DNA of 64,000 nt from SCTM01 sp965279655 (GCA_965279655.1 OZ257255.1:4278001-4342000); one strand, 5' to 3'; shown: positions 34,481 to 43,398, counted from the stretch's first letter. Made by a program: numbers and translations. The notes: generated by a model from the letters alone, not told the origin.

Positions 34481-35446
34481 TCACAATTCAATCAGTTCGA
34501 CTGGCTCACCGGCGATGCCCATCACCGTGGCGGAGCGCTTGCCGCCGTAGGCCGCGCCTTCGAGCTTCGCGGGCGGCGTGATGAAGGTCGCCTTGATGGC
34601 ATCCAGGCTCGTCACATTGAAGCTCGCCATGCTGTTGCCCGGCGGCAGCTGTCCCGCGCTGCGGGGGCGTGCGCCCTTACTCTTGGTATAGCCATCCAGC
34701 TCCAGCATGTTGCCGTGCTGGCTCATGCGCAACATGCTCAACTGAATTGGCGTGTCGTCCGGGTTGCCCTGCGCGCGCGCGATGATTTCGACCTGCGTGG
34801 TGTTGATATTGCCTTTCGCCATCTGGAACAGGTCGGCATACCAGTCGCGCAGCTTCTCAATGTCCGGGGCTGCGACCACCAGGATGAACGGCCGGTCGAT
34901 CAACCCCTTCGGTGTCGGCAAGATGGACTTCGTCCGGTCGCCGGTCTCGCAGGTGAGATAGAACACTTCCTTCGCCGGCCCCTCGAACTGGCTCGCCACA
35001 ATCGACTTCGTGCTCTTGAGCGGGTTCGGCCCGGCGATATAGCGGAACGGCGACTTCTTCATCTTCTCGAACGCCGCCTGGGGATCGTCGACGATAATCT
35101 CCCAGGAGTTCCACCCAAAGGTCGTCATCGGTGCATAGCCCGCCGGGATGTCGGTCTCGACCGCGCGCCAGAACACATCCGGGCTGCCCTCGGAACTCAT
35201 CAGGATATAGCCGCGGCCCGCTGCTTTCGGCGCACCCCAGCTGTTCGCCGCCGCGGCGCTGACCTTGCCGCGTTCGCGGACCTTCAGGTCGAACGCCCCC
35301 GTGTACCAGTCTTCGATCTTCTTCAAATCGGGCCCGGCCGTGGTGATGATCTTGATGCGGGCGGCGGTGGGGGTCGGCGCGGTTTGTGCGAACGCGGGCG
35401 TGCCCGCGAGTGCCAGGCTTCCGGCGATAAAGGTGCGGCGTTCCAT
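34481..35446 (-). CDS. Exported VOC-superfamily protein 2
   Basis: The 321-residue protein begins MERRTFIAGSLALAGTPAFA, a Tat-like signal (ERRTFI) with cleavage near AFAQ. Two VOC modules follow (IIKI-type start with GPDLKKIEDWYTGAFDLKVR; FILVVAAPDIEKLRDWYADL). It shares NSWGAPKAAGR, EIIVDD and PRSAGQLPPGNSMASFNV with the neighbouring paralogs. A GAGGGAC-like site precedes the ATG. It lies 12 bp after the third paralog's stop. Confidence 0.8.
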   Translation of the reverse strand: MERRTFIAGSLALAGTPAFAQTAPTPTAARIKIITTAGPDLKKIEDWYTGAFDLKVRERGKVSAAAANSWGAPKAAGRGYILMSSEGSPDVFWRAVETDIPAGYAPMTTFGWNSWEIIVDDPQAAFEKMKKSPFRYIAGPNPLKSTKSIVASQFEGPAKEVFYLTCETGDRTKSILPTPKGLIDRPFILVVAAPDIEKLRDWYADLFQMAKGNINTTQVEIIARAQGNPDDTPIQLSMLRMSQHGNMLELDGYTKSKGARPRSAGQLPPGNSMASFNVTSLDAIKATFITPPAKLEGAAYGGKRSATVMGIAGEPVELIEL

Positions 35447-35458
35447 GGTTGGTCCCTC

Positions 35459-36358
35459 CTAGTTCTCGATCAGTTCGATGATCTCGCCGGCGGGCCCAAC
35501 CGCCGTGGCGCTGCGCGCGCCGTTGTAGAGTTTGCCCTTCAGCTTCGCGGGCGGTGCGATGAAGGGCACCTTGATCTTGTCGAGGCTCTCTACCGCGAAC
35601 GTGGCCGATGCCACGCCCGGCGGCAGCTGACCGTGATTGCGCGGACGCGGCCCGGTGCCGGACGGATAGCCATCCAGTTCGACGAAGTTGCTCTTCGACT
35701 TCATCGCCATGAAACCCATGGAGAACTGATGATCGTCCGGCAGACCCTGCGCGTGCTGAATCACGTCGATGGGTGTTTGCGAGATCGGGTTCTTCGCCAT
35801 CTTGAAATGCTTGGCGTACCAATTCTGCATCGTCACGGGGTCCGATCCGGCGACGACCATGATGAACGGCCGACCGACCGTGGCGCCGGCGGGCTCAAGC
35901 AGCGAGGTTTCGCGCGGTCCAGTATCACAGGTGAGATAAAGGACTTCGTTCACGGGGCCGCGCACTTGCATGGCGTGAATCGTGGGAAAGCCGCTCAACG
36001 GACGCGGCTTGCCGATGATCAGGAACGGGCTGTCCGTCAGCTTCTTGTTCAGCTTGTAGGGATCTTCCACCAGGATCTCGATGGCGCCCCAGCCCCAGGT
36101 CGACAGCGGGCGGAAGTTCTTCACCGGATCGATGCCGACCACGCGGATGTACACATCCGTTTTGGTCATCGGCTGCAGCAGCACCGAGGGGCGGCCGACC
36201 ATGGCCGGTGCGCCCCAGGACGTCGCGGTCGCGGAGTCGACAGTTGTGCGTTCGACTTCTTTATAGCTCAGCCATTTGATGTAGAGCCCGACCACCGCGT
36301 CCACGTCCGGCGCGCCCACCGTGGCGCAACGGATGCGAAGCAGAAGCGGGTCCGCCAT
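35459..36358 (-). CDS. Cytoplasmic VOC-superfamily protein 3
   Basis: The 299-residue paralog starts directly in the domain (MADPLLLRIRCATVGAPDVD) and has no signal peptide. Two VOC modules show TSWGAPAMVGRPSVLL, EILVEDPYK, FIMVVAGSDPVTMQNWYAKH and PRNHGQLPPGVASATFAV. Absence of a signal makes it the internal counterpart of the two exported copies. It starts 3 bp after the SGNH hydrolase stop. Confidence 0.8.
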   Translation of the reverse strand: MADPLLLRIRCATVGAPDVDAVVGLYIKWLSYKEVERTTVDSATATSWGAPAMVGRPSVLLQPMTKTDVYIRVVGIDPVKNFRPLSTWGWGAIEILVEDPYKLNKKLTDSPFLIIGKPRPLSGFPTIHAMQVRGPVNEVLYLTCDTGPRETSLLEPAGATVGRPFIMVVAGSDPVTMQNWYAKHFKMAKNPISQTPIDVIQHAQGLPDDHQFSMGFMAMKSKSNFVELDGYPSGTGPRPRNHGQLPPGVASATFAVESLDKIKVPFIAPPAKLKGKLYNGARSATAVGPAGEIIELIEN

Positions 36359-36361
36359 GGC

Positions 36362-36955
36362 TCAACTCCGGAGTTGGTCGAGAAGGTTTCGCCAAGCTGA
36401 CCACGAGTCCAGAAGCCCGGCAAGCGCCCCATAGCCGCCCGCACCGGGATGCGCGCCATCGCCCGCGGCGGCTTCCGCATACCAGGGGCCAAGGTCCGCC
36501 GCACCCGTATCAAAGAACGGGACGCCCAACTCAGCGCAGATACTTTTCATGCCCTGGCTGCGCGCATCCGCATCGGCGTCGCGTTGACCGTCGCGGGGCT
36601 GCGGTGGCCCTACCATCAGTGTCGGCCAGCGATTCGTCGCGGCGATCAGCAGCGCGCGGGTGTTGTCCATCTGCCGCTGAAGCGTCACGACAGGATGTCC
36701 GTGCTCAAGGCGGCTGTCGTTGGCGCCGTAGGAGAACACCACGCCGCCATGATGCTCCGGCGGCAGGCGCCGTTCGGCCTCGCTCAGAAAGTGATCGTGA
36801 ATGAGATCGCTGGTCGCGCGCCGCACGCCGCAGTTATAGGCGGTGAGGGGATAGCCTTGCGCCAAGGCCATGGCGCACAGGCGTCCGACCCATCCCTGAT
36901 AGGTCGGATCGCCAAAGCCGTTGACGAAGGATTCCCCGAAGAAACAGACGCGCAC
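36362..36955 (-). CDS. SGNH/GDSL-type esterase with GES motif
   Basis: The 197-residue hydrolase has block I as FFGESFVNG, with the nucleophile Ser9 preceded by Glu where GDSL enzymes have Asp. The oxyanion Asn lies in SYGANDSR, and DGAHPGAGGY supplies the Asp-x-x-His pair. The fold is compact and without a signal peptide. Substrates of the family are carboxylic or acetyl esters. It starts 9 bp after a deacetylase gene stop and belongs to the same operon. Confidence 0.85.
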   Translation of the reverse strand: MRVCFFGESFVNGFGDPTYQGWVGRLCAMALAQGYPLTAYNCGVRRATSDLIHDHFLSEAERRLPPEHHGGVVFSYGANDSRLEHGHPVVTLQRQMDNTRALLIAATNRWPTLMVGPPQPRDGQRDADADARSQGMKSICAELGVPFFDTGAADLGPWYAEAAAGDGAHPGAGGYGALAGLLDSWSAWRNLLDQLRS

Positions 36956-36964
36956 GGGGCGCGC

Positions 36965-37891
36965 CTATTGCTGCTTCTTCCAGGCGTCGAAGATTTCACT
37001 GCCGGTGGCGAACCACACGCCCTTCTGGCTCGCGACCCAGTCGAGCATCTGGTTCAGGTACTTTACCCGGAAGTGAAGGCCGCTGATGTACGGCACCAGC
37101 GGGATCGACAGAATGCGCCCGCCGTAACGATCCGCCTCTTTGGACAGCCAATTGAACTGGTCCTGGATCTGTTCGACGTATTCGTCCTCGTTGTGCTTGT
37201 TGTCGATAATGATCTTGCGGTCGGACAGTTCCGGCGAATGCGGCATGGCGATGATCTTGCCGCCGCCCGGCGCGTGCATCTCGAAGGGCATGTCGTCGCT
37301 CGACCAGTCGCAGACATAGTCCAGGCCGTTGGCCACCAGATGCTTCAGCGTGTTGAAGCTCTCGGACTTTGCCGGCGACAGCCAACCGCGCACCTTCTGA
37401 CCGCTGAGTTTGCGCAAGGTGTCGACGGCCGTCTTCACCTGCGTGGCCTCGACCGCGTCGTCCATGCCGCCGTAGTGCAGCGAACTCATGTCCACGCCGC
37501 CGGCGATGATCTCGTCGCCGCGCTGGTTGATCTTCTTCACCAGGTACGGATAACGCTCCGCCACCTTCGAATTCATCACCACGGACGACTTGATCTTATG
37601 CCGATCCAGCGCATCCCAAATCCGCTGGATGCCGACGCGATTGCCGTAGTCGCGCGTCGTGAAGTGGCGCAGATCCGGATACGGTGTGACCATGCCGCCC
37701 GGCGCCTTGAAGGGCTTCGCCGGCTGGTCGAGGGCGAAGAACTCCAGTTCCGTCGCCACCCACACCGCGATTTTCGCGCCGTTCGGCCAAGTGACCGGCT
37801 TGCGCTGCGGCATCATCGACCAGTCGTAAAGATCGTGGTCGTAGCCATAACGGCGCAGCGGGTATTCGAGATATTCCTTCGGAAGAGTCAT
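36965..37891 (-). CDS. Polysaccharide-deacetylase-fold protein, His motif missing
   Basis: The 308-residue protein belongs to the NodB/PuuE-like deacetylase fold (WPNGAKIAVWVATELEFF, TTRDYGNRVGIQRIWDALDR). Where active relatives carry a His-Gly pair it reads GDEIIAGGVDMSS (residues 130-132 AGG), so a probable metal ligand is absent. PuuE-like members act on allantoin or cyclic imides rather than sugars. It lies 5 bp downstream of a paralog that retains the His, so the two may form a hetero-oligomer. The start ATG 37891 follows a GGAAG-like site. Confidence 0.82.
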   Translation of the reverse strand: MTLPKEYLEYPLRRYGYDHDLYDWSMMPQRKPVTWPNGAKIAVWVATELEFFALDQPAKPFKAPGGMVTPYPDLRHFTTRDYGNRVGIQRIWDALDRHKIKSSVVMNSKVAERYPYLVKKINQRGDEIIAGGVDMSSLHYGGMDDAVEATQVKTAVDTLRKLSGQKVRGWLSPAKSESFNTLKHLVANGLDYVCDWSSDDMPFEMHAPGGGKIIAMPHSPELSDRKIIIDNKHNEDEYVEQIQDQFNWLSKEADRYGGRILSIPLVPYISGLHFRVKYLNQMLDWVASQKGVWFATGSEIFDAWKKQQ

Positions 37892-37896
37892 GGCCG

Positions 37897-38808
37897 TTAC
37901 CCCGCCTTCCGCTTGAGAATGTCGGCCTGCATCACGTCGTAATAATTCTCATAGTAGTACTCGGCGATCTCGCGCGCGGTGGTCACCCACACATCGGGCT
38001 GCGAGGTGATGTACTCCAGCGCCTCCTCGAACGGCGCCATGCGATGCGCCTGGCCAACGGCGTAGGCGTGCAGCGGAATGCACATCACGGTGCCGGACTT
38101 TTCGCCCTCGGTGCGCAGCTGATCGAACTGATCCTTGATCATCTGGCCGTAGCGGCGTGGCGTGGCGAGATAGCTGTTGTAGACAATGATGTCATTGATT
38201 TCGAGGGAGTAGGGCATGGAGATCAAGCGGCCCGATTTCACCTTGATCGGCTGCGGCTGGTCGTCCTGGAACAGGTCGCAGGTGTACAGGAAGCCGTATT
38301 CCGCGAGCAGGTCCATCGTGCGCTCGGTGTGGGTCAGCGCCGGGGCAAGATAGCCGACGATGCGCTGGCCCGTGGCCTTCTGCACCGTGTTGATGGAGTC
38401 CTCGATGATGGCGCGTTCCTGCGCCTCATCCATCTCGTAGGAATAGCGCGTGTTGTAGATGCCGTGAGAGAAGAACTCCCAATTCCGGTCGACGCATTCC
38501 TTGATGATCTCGGGATGATGCTCGATCAGGCCGACGCTCAGGGAGATGGAACCGCGCACCTTGTACTTGTCCATCACCTCCATCATACGCCAATGGCCGA
38601 CGCGGTTGCCATGGTCGCGGGTCGCCAGCGGCACGACGTCCGGATGCGGGCGCGCCCAAGGGCTGCGCTTCGGATTGATCGGCGGATTAGCCTCGTAGAA
38701 CTCGATGTTCGGCGCGACCCAGAAGGCGATCTTCGCGCCGTTCGGCCACACAATCTTGGGGCGGTCCGCGTAGGGCCAGTAATCGTAAAGCTCGAGATCG
38801 CTTTTCAC
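37897..38808 (-). CDS. Polysaccharide-deacetylase-fold hydrolase (PuuE/cyclic-imidase-like)
   Basis: The 303-residue protein starts at GTG 38808 (VKSDLELYDYWPYADRPK), preceded by AAAGGA; a longer frame overlaps the upstream gene and is unlikely. Motifs are WPNGAKIAFWVAPNIEF, TRDHGNRVGHWRMMEVMD and EFFSHGIYNTRY, with His115-Gly116 intact. Relatives hydrolyse cyclic amides such as allantoin or imides. Together with the isochorismatase-type gene 16 bp upstream it suggests stepwise C-N bond hydrolysis. Confidence 0.85.
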   Translation of the reverse strand: MKSDLELYDYWPYADRPKIVWPNGAKIAFWVAPNIEFYEANPPINPKRSPWARPHPDVVPLATRDHGNRVGHWRMMEVMDKYKVRGSISLSVGLIEHHPEIIKECVDRNWEFFSHGIYNTRYSYEMDEAQERAIIEDSINTVQKATGQRIVGYLAPALTHTERTMDLLAEYGFLYTCDLFQDDQPQPIKVKSGRLISMPYSLEINDIIVYNSYLATPRRYGQMIKDQFDQLRTEGEKSGTVMCIPLHAYAVGQAHRMAPFEEALEYITSQPDVWVTTAREIAEYYYENYYDVMQADILKRKAG

Positions 38809-38824
38809 AGCGTCAGTCCTTTTC

Positions 38825-39490
38825 TTAGTTCTTGCCGCGCAGCCAGGTCTTGACCGTCTCGACGGACTCCACATCCGCGTACTTGATTGCGAGGTCGGTC
38901 AGGTTGGCGAAATGGTAGCTCTCGTGTTTGTCCGCCACGCACTCTTCGATGATGGTGGTGCGGTAGCCGTGCGACAGACTGTCGACGCCGCAGGCGCGCA
39001 CACAGCCCGAAGTCGAGCCGCCGGTGATCAGCACCGTATCGACCTTGTGGAATGTCAGCAGCGAGTTCACGAGCGTGTCATGAAATGGCGACGGCATCTT
39101 CTTCAGAATGACGTTGTCCTTCACGTAGTCGACCTCGCAGCGCTCGTCGATCTTGGCGCGGTCGCTGCCGAATTTGATGTTCTGCAATGAGTCCGGGGTG
39201 TCCGTGCGCGTGCCCCACACGCCGCAATCCTCGCCGGATTCCATATAGGCGACATAGGTCCAGATCACCGGCCATTTGCGCGCGCGCATCAGGGCGGAGA
39301 GCTCGTTGATGTACTTGATCTGGTTCGGATCGGTCTCATAGGCGGTCTTGTACAGATCCGTGCGTGTGTAGGCCTTCTGCACGTCGATGTTGATCAGCGC
39401 CGCCTTCTCGCCGAAGCCGAACTTCTTGCGGGCGGGGTTCGACCGCACCTCTTCAAACAGTTGGCGGGCGGTCTTGTTGGAAAGTTCCAT
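38825..39490 (-). CDS. Isochorismatase-family cysteine hydrolase
   Basis: The 221-residue enzyme carries the D-K-C triad: Asp36 in LINIDVQKAYTR, Lys130 or 131 in LKKMPSPF, and Cys163 in GGSTSGCVRACGVDSLSHGY. The closest described type is N-carbamoylsarcosine/ureidoacrylate amidohydrolase-like, which cleaves amide C-N bonds. The 31-bp gap to the lyase gene and close spacing to the deacetylases place it in the same operon. The true substrate is not evident. Confidence 0.88.
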   Translation of the reverse strand: MELSNKTARQLFEEVRSNPARKKFGFGEKAALINIDVQKAYTRTDLYKTAYETDPNQIKYINELSALMRARKWPVIWTYVAYMESGEDCGVWGTRTDTPDSLQNIKFGSDRAKIDERCEVDYVKDNVILKKMPSPFHDTLVNSLLTFHKVDTVLITGGSTSGCVRACGVDSLSHGYRTTIIEECVADKHESYHFANLTDLAIKYADVESVETVKTWLRGKN

Positions 39491-39521
39491 ATCGTCCTCG
39501 TGAAGTGAGAAATCGGGTGAG

Positions 39522-40412
39522 TTATTCGGCGGCTTTCTTGAGCGTCGCGTCGTAACGCGCGCCCGCCGCCATGATGTCGTCCAGGCCGAGCACGTTGTTC
39601 AGCCCCTTGAAGTCGAACATGCGGTCCCGGAAGCGGTCCGTGATGCCGTCGGCCTTCAGCACTTTGAGATACTCCGACGCGGCGAATGCCGTCACGCGCA
39701 TCATCGCGCCCGGAAAGATCACGAATTTGAAACCGATCTTCAGCAACTCCTCGGCCGGTTTCATGGGCGTGCGGCCGCCTTCCACCATATTGGCGAGCAG
39801 CGGCACTTTGCCGGCAAAAGTCTTCCCAAGTGTCTGTTGCTCCTCCGTGGTCTGCGGCGCTTCCACGAACAGCACATCCGCGCCCGCGTCCGCATAGGCT
39901 TTCGCCCGCGCCAGCGCCGCGTCGAAGCCCTCCACCGCGATCGCATCCGTGCGCGCGACGATCACCGTGTCCGCGTCCGCGCGGGCGTCGAGCGCTGCCT
40001 TGATCTTGCCGACCATCTCGCCGGTCGGCACCAGCGACTTCCCGGCCAGATGGCCGCAGCGCTTGGGATAGGTCTGGTCCTCGAGCTGAATGCCCGATGC
40101 GCCCATGCGCTCCAGCATCTTCACCGCGCGCTGGGTGTTCAGCGCGTTGCCGAACCCGGTGTCCGCGTCCACGAGGAACGGGATCGCAATCCGCTCCCTG
40201 ACGCCGGCAACAACCTCCGCGACTTCGGTCAGGGAGGTCAGGCCGATATCCGGCCGCCCGATCCGGCTGTAGGAAATGCTTGCGCCGCTCAGGTAGGCGC
40301 AGGGAAAGCCCGCCTGCTCCACCAGGAGGGCCGTCATCGCGTCATACATCCCCGGGGCGACGATGACATCGGGGCCGGCAAGCAGCGTGCGGAGGGCTTT
40401 GGCGTGGCTCAT
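39522..40412 (-). CDS. Isocitrate-lyase/PEP-mutase superfamily enzyme
   Basis: The 296-residue enzyme shows the family metal site DADTGFGN (about 82-89), the loop KRCGH with catalytic Cys119, and EDQTYPKRC before it. Members include methylisocitrate lyase, 2,3-dimethylmalate lyase and oxaloacetate decarboxylase. The KRCGH loop favours a lyase over a mutase. It is the first gene of the 40412-33492 minus-strand unit, which suggests it processes an acid released by the downstream hydrolases. Confidence 0.87.
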   Translation of the reverse strand: MSHAKALRTLLAGPDVIVAPGMYDAMTALLVEQAGFPCAYLSGASISYSRIGRPDIGLTSLTEVAEVVAGVRERIAIPFLVDADTGFGNALNTQRAVKMLERMGASGIQLEDQTYPKRCGHLAGKSLVPTGEMVGKIKAALDARADADTVIVARTDAIAVEGFDAALARAKAYADAGADVLFVEAPQTTEEQQTLGKTFAGKVPLLANMVEGGRTPMKPAEELLKIGFKFVIFPGAMMRVTAFAASEYLKVLKADGITDRFRDRMFDFKGLNNVLGLDDIMAAGARYDATLKKAAE

Positions 40413-40579
40413 GTGGGGCCCTCTCTAGGCGGGGCGCGGGAGAAGAGGCGGCATCCTAGCGATGCCCTCCCAGCCCAGCAATGCTGCCCATGTACGGGTG
40501 TTTGCGGGGTGAAACAGGCGCCCACCCTATGATATGACAAAGCGAGAACGGCCTTTATAGGCTGCAAAGGATATCTCCC
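40413..40579. promoter_or_regulatory. Divergent promoter region for the lyase operon and the methyltransferase operon
   Basis: The 167 bp must hold both divergent promoters. A Shine-Dalgarno-like AAAGGA (40566-40571) precedes the methyltransferase. No clear operator palindrome was found. Confidence 0.4.
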
Positions 40580-41845
40580 GTGCTGGACTCCCCCCGCCCC
40601 CAAGCCACGACGACTCCGACCACCGTTGCGCTGCCGCCGCCCTATAGCGCGCTCCATCGCCACCCCATGCTGGGCACGGCGACCGCCGACGAAACCGCGC
40701 GCATGAATTACCTGATCAACCTGGTGTCGCATGTGGGCGCCAAACTCGCGCCCGCGATGCCGAAGGTCTACGCCCAGCGCGTGGAGCCCGCCTTCAAGAA
40801 GGCGCAAGGCCGCGATTTCGCCAGCACGGCGGAAGTGCGCGAGGCCATGCGCAAGGACCCGCTCTATCAGTTCTGGGCGGCGCTGCGCCGCGGCGCCCAG
40901 GAAATGCGCCATCAAGCCGGGCGCTCGATGATGCTGCGTCAGTTGGATCAGATCGAAGCCGCCGCGCACAAATTCAATGACGGCGCGCCGACGCTGAAAC
41001 TCGACCCGAAGGTCGAGATGCCGAGGTATGTGGCCGTCGACAACCACCTCAGTCCCGGCGGCTACGAAACCGAAGTCGCGCCCGGCGATATCGCCGCGGG
41101 CGCCTTCTATGAATGCGGCCACTTCGTCACCGCGGGCGGCGGCACCGGCGGCAAGAGCAATTGGCCTGGCCTTACCATCGCAACCTTCGTCAAGAACGCT
41201 TTCCCGGATTTCAAGCCCAGGCGCATTGTCGATCTCGGCGCCGGCGGCGGGTTCAACGCGCTGCCCATTGCGCAATTGTTCCCGGATGCGGAAGTGATCG
41301 CGGTGGACGTGGCGGCGCCAATGCTGCGCTACGGGCATGCGCGCGCGAAGGCCATGGGCGTGAACAACATCACCTTCTTGCAGGCCGATGGCGAGACGCT
41401 CGACCTCGCGCCGGGCAGCGTGGACTGGATCCAGACCACCATGGTCTGGCACGAAACGGCGACCACGCCCTTCCGCAACATGCTGAAGCATATCCGCACG
41501 CTGTTGCGCGACGGCGGCCTGGCGCTCAACTTCGAGCAGCCCAACTTCGACGCCGGCACCACCATGGTCGAGAAGTTCCTGCGCGACTGGGACTCTTGGT
41601 ACAACAACGAGCCGTTCTGGGCGAAGCTCCATACCCTCAATTTCCGCGACGAGATGATCCGCGCCGGCTTCGATGCGGCGAAGGTGTTCGAGGAATGGGC
41701 GCCGCAACAGCGCGAAGCGGGCAACTATCCCGCGTGGGTGCAGACCGTGAACCGCCACGACGCGGAGCACGATCTCGCGAACGCCCGCAAGCAGATCAAG
41801 ACGCCCGGCAAGAAGGGCATGTATCTCTTCGGTGCCTGGAAGTAA
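40580..41845 (+). CDS. SAM-dependent class I methyltransferase
   Basis: The 421-residue protein has an N-terminal helical region (about 30-190) and a Rossmann methyltransferase domain (about 205-350). The domain shows motif I IVDLGAGGGFNALP, acidic loop VIAVDVAAPMLRYG and LQADGETLDLAPGSVDWIQT. The substrate is unknown; the extra N-terminal domain recalls fused O-methyltransferases. It starts at GTG 40580 with AAAGGA upstream. The gcdH start lies 7 bp after its stop. Confidence 0.85.
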   Translation: MLDSPRPQATTTPTTVALPPPYSALHRHPMLGTATADETARMNYLINLVSHVGAKLAPAMPKVYAQRVEPAFKKAQGRDFASTAEVREAMRKDPLYQFWAALRRGAQEMRHQAGRSMMLRQLDQIEAAAHKFNDGAPTLKLDPKVEMPRYVAVDNHLSPGGYETEVAPGDIAAGAFYECGHFVTAGGGTGGKSNWPGLTIATFVKNAFPDFKPRRIVDLGAGGGFNALPIAQLFPDAEVIAVDVAAPMLRYGHARAKAMGVNNITFLQADGETLDLAPGSVDWIQTTMVWHETATTPFRNMLKHIRTLLRDGGLALNFEQPNFDAGTTMVEKFLRDWDSWYNNEPFWAKLHTLNFRDEMIRAGFDAAKVFEEWAPQQREAGNYPAWVQTVNRHDAEHDLANARKQIKTPGKKGMYLFGAWK

Positions 41846-41852
41846 TTCGTCG

Positions 41853-43043
41853 ATGGCAAAGCCTGGCAAAGCCGCCTTCGTGTGGGAAGACCCACTCGAC
41901 CTTGAGCGTGCCCTCAGCGATGAAGAGCGCCTGATCCGCGACACGGCACGTGCGTACGCCCAAGACAAACTGATGCCGCGCGTCTTGCGTGCCTTCCGCA
42001 ATGAGACCTTCGATGCCGCGATGTTCCGCGAGATGGGTGAACTCGGACTGCTTGGGCCGACGATCCCCACCGAATACGGCGGTGCGGGCGTCAACCACGT
42101 CGCCTACGGCCTGATCGCCCGCGAGATCGAGCGGGTGGATTCCGGCTACCGCTCGTCGTTGAGCGTGCAGTCGTCCCTGGTGATGTATCCGATCTACGCC
42201 TACGGCTCGGAAGAGCAGCGCAAGAAGTACCTGCCCAAGCTCGCCAGCGGCGAATGGATCGGCTGCTTCGGGCTCACGGAGCCGAACTCCGGGTCCGATC
42301 CGGGCAGCATGTCGACGCGCGCGAAGAAGGTCGACGGCGGTTACGAGCTCTCGGGCGCCAAGATGTGGATCTCCAATGCGCCGGTCGCCGACGTGATGGT
42401 GGTCTGGGCCAAGACCGAGGACGATGTGATCCGCGGCTTCATCCTCGAGAAAGGCATGAAGGGCCTCACGACGCCGAAGATCGAAGGAAAGTTCTCCTTA
42501 CGCGCCTCCGTCACCGGCGAGATCGTGATGGATGCGGTGCCTGTGCCGGAAGCGAACCTGCTGCCGAATGCGAAGGGCCTCGGTGGCCCGTTCGGTTGCT
42601 TGAACAAGGCGCGCTACGGCATTGCCTGGGGTGCCATGGGGGCGGCGGAGTTCTGCTGGCATGCGGCGCGCCAATACACCCTCGATCGACGTCAGTTCGG
42701 CCGGCCGCTCGCGGCCAACCAGCTGATCCAGCTGAAGCTCGCCGATATGCAGACCGAGATCACCTTGGGCCTGCACGCGGCTTTGCGCGTCGGCCGCATG
42801 CTCGACGACGGCACCGGCGCGCCGGAAGCTATTTCGCTTATCAAGCGCAACAACTCCGGCAAGGCGCTCGATATCGCCCGCAAAGCGCGCGACATGCACG
42901 GCGGCAACGGCATCATGGACGAGTTCCATGTTATCCGGCACCTGCTGAACCTCGAGACCGTGAACACCTACGAAGGCACCCACGACGTGCACGCGCTCAT
43001 CCTTGGTCGCGCGCAAACCGGCATTCAGGCCTTCGGCCCATAG
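41853..43043 (+). CDS. gcdH: Glutaryl-CoA dehydrogenase
   Basis: The 396-residue flavoprotein oxidises and decarboxylates glutaryl-CoA to crotonyl-CoA in lysine, tryptophan and some aromatic breakdown. Landmarks are AAFVWEDPLDLE, SGYRSSLSVQSSLVM, CFGLTEPNSGSDPGSM, ARYGIAWGAMGAAE, RQFGRPLAANQLIQLKLADM, and NTYEGTHDVH with the catalytic Glu, all typical of GcdH. ATG 41853 (MAKPGKAAF) is preferred to an in-frame GTG 21 bp upstream that overlaps the methyltransferase stop. A YciI-like gene follows 10 bp later. Confidence 0.93.
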   Translation: MAKPGKAAFVWEDPLDLERALSDEERLIRDTARAYAQDKLMPRVLRAFRNETFDAAMFREMGELGLLGPTIPTEYGGAGVNHVAYGLIAREIERVDSGYRSSLSVQSSLVMYPIYAYGSEEQRKKYLPKLASGEWIGCFGLTEPNSGSDPGSMSTRAKKVDGGYELSGAKMWISNAPVADVMVVWAKTEDDVIRGFILEKGMKGLTTPKIEGKFSLRASVTGEIVMDAVPVPEANLLPNAKGLGGPFGCLNKARYGIAWGAMGAAEFCWHAARQYTLDRRQFGRPLAANQLIQLKLADMQTEITLGLHAALRVGRMLDDGTGAPEAISLIKRNNSGKALDIARKARDMHGGNGIMDEFHVIRHLLNLETVNTYEGTHDVHALILGRAQTGIQAFGP

Positions 43044-43053
43044 GACCCCGACC

Positions 43054-43398
43054 ATGATCCACGGATATCTCTGCACCGACCGCGGCGACCAGATGGCCGT
43101 GCGCCGCAAGTTTCTGTTGGATCATCTGCGCTACATCGAGACCATCGCCGACAAGATCTTCATCGCCGGTCCGGCGCCGTCCGGTGCGCCGGGCGTCTAT
43201 AAGGGTTCGCTGATCCTCTACAAGGTCGACACCGCCGATGAGGCGAAAGCGCTGTTCGATGCCGATCCTTATGCGAAGGCGGATATCTGGGAGAGCGTGC
43301 AGCCGATCTCCTTCAGTCCCGCCGTGGGCGATCATGTCGGCGGGATCACCTGGAAAATCGTCGATGGCCAGGTGCAGATGCTGGCAAAACCCGCCTAG
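43054..43398 (+). CDS. YciI-like protein
   Basis: The 114-residue protein has the YciI ferredoxin-like fold: HLRYIETIADKIFIAGPA with the conserved His, then SLILYKVDTADEAKALFDAD. Relatives include chloromuconolactone dehalogenase-like enzymes and proteins of unknown function. It lies between gcdH and a flavoprotein gene and is likely part of the same unit. Confidence 0.83.
   Translation: MIHGYLCTDRGDQMAVRRKFLLDHLRYIETIADKIFIAGPAPSGAPGVYKGSLILYKVDTADEAKALFDADPYAKADIWESVQPISFSPAVGDHVGGITWKIVDGQVQMLAKPA

Noticed and set aside
34388..36400. A 670-codon open frame on the plus strand
   Set aside because: It lies opposite the VOC genes, is Arg/His-rich, has no domain, and results from the GC bias of third positions.
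40409..42094. A 561-codon open frame on the minus strand
   Set aside because: It is antisense to the methyltransferase and the gcdH start, whose motifs are clear on the plus strand.
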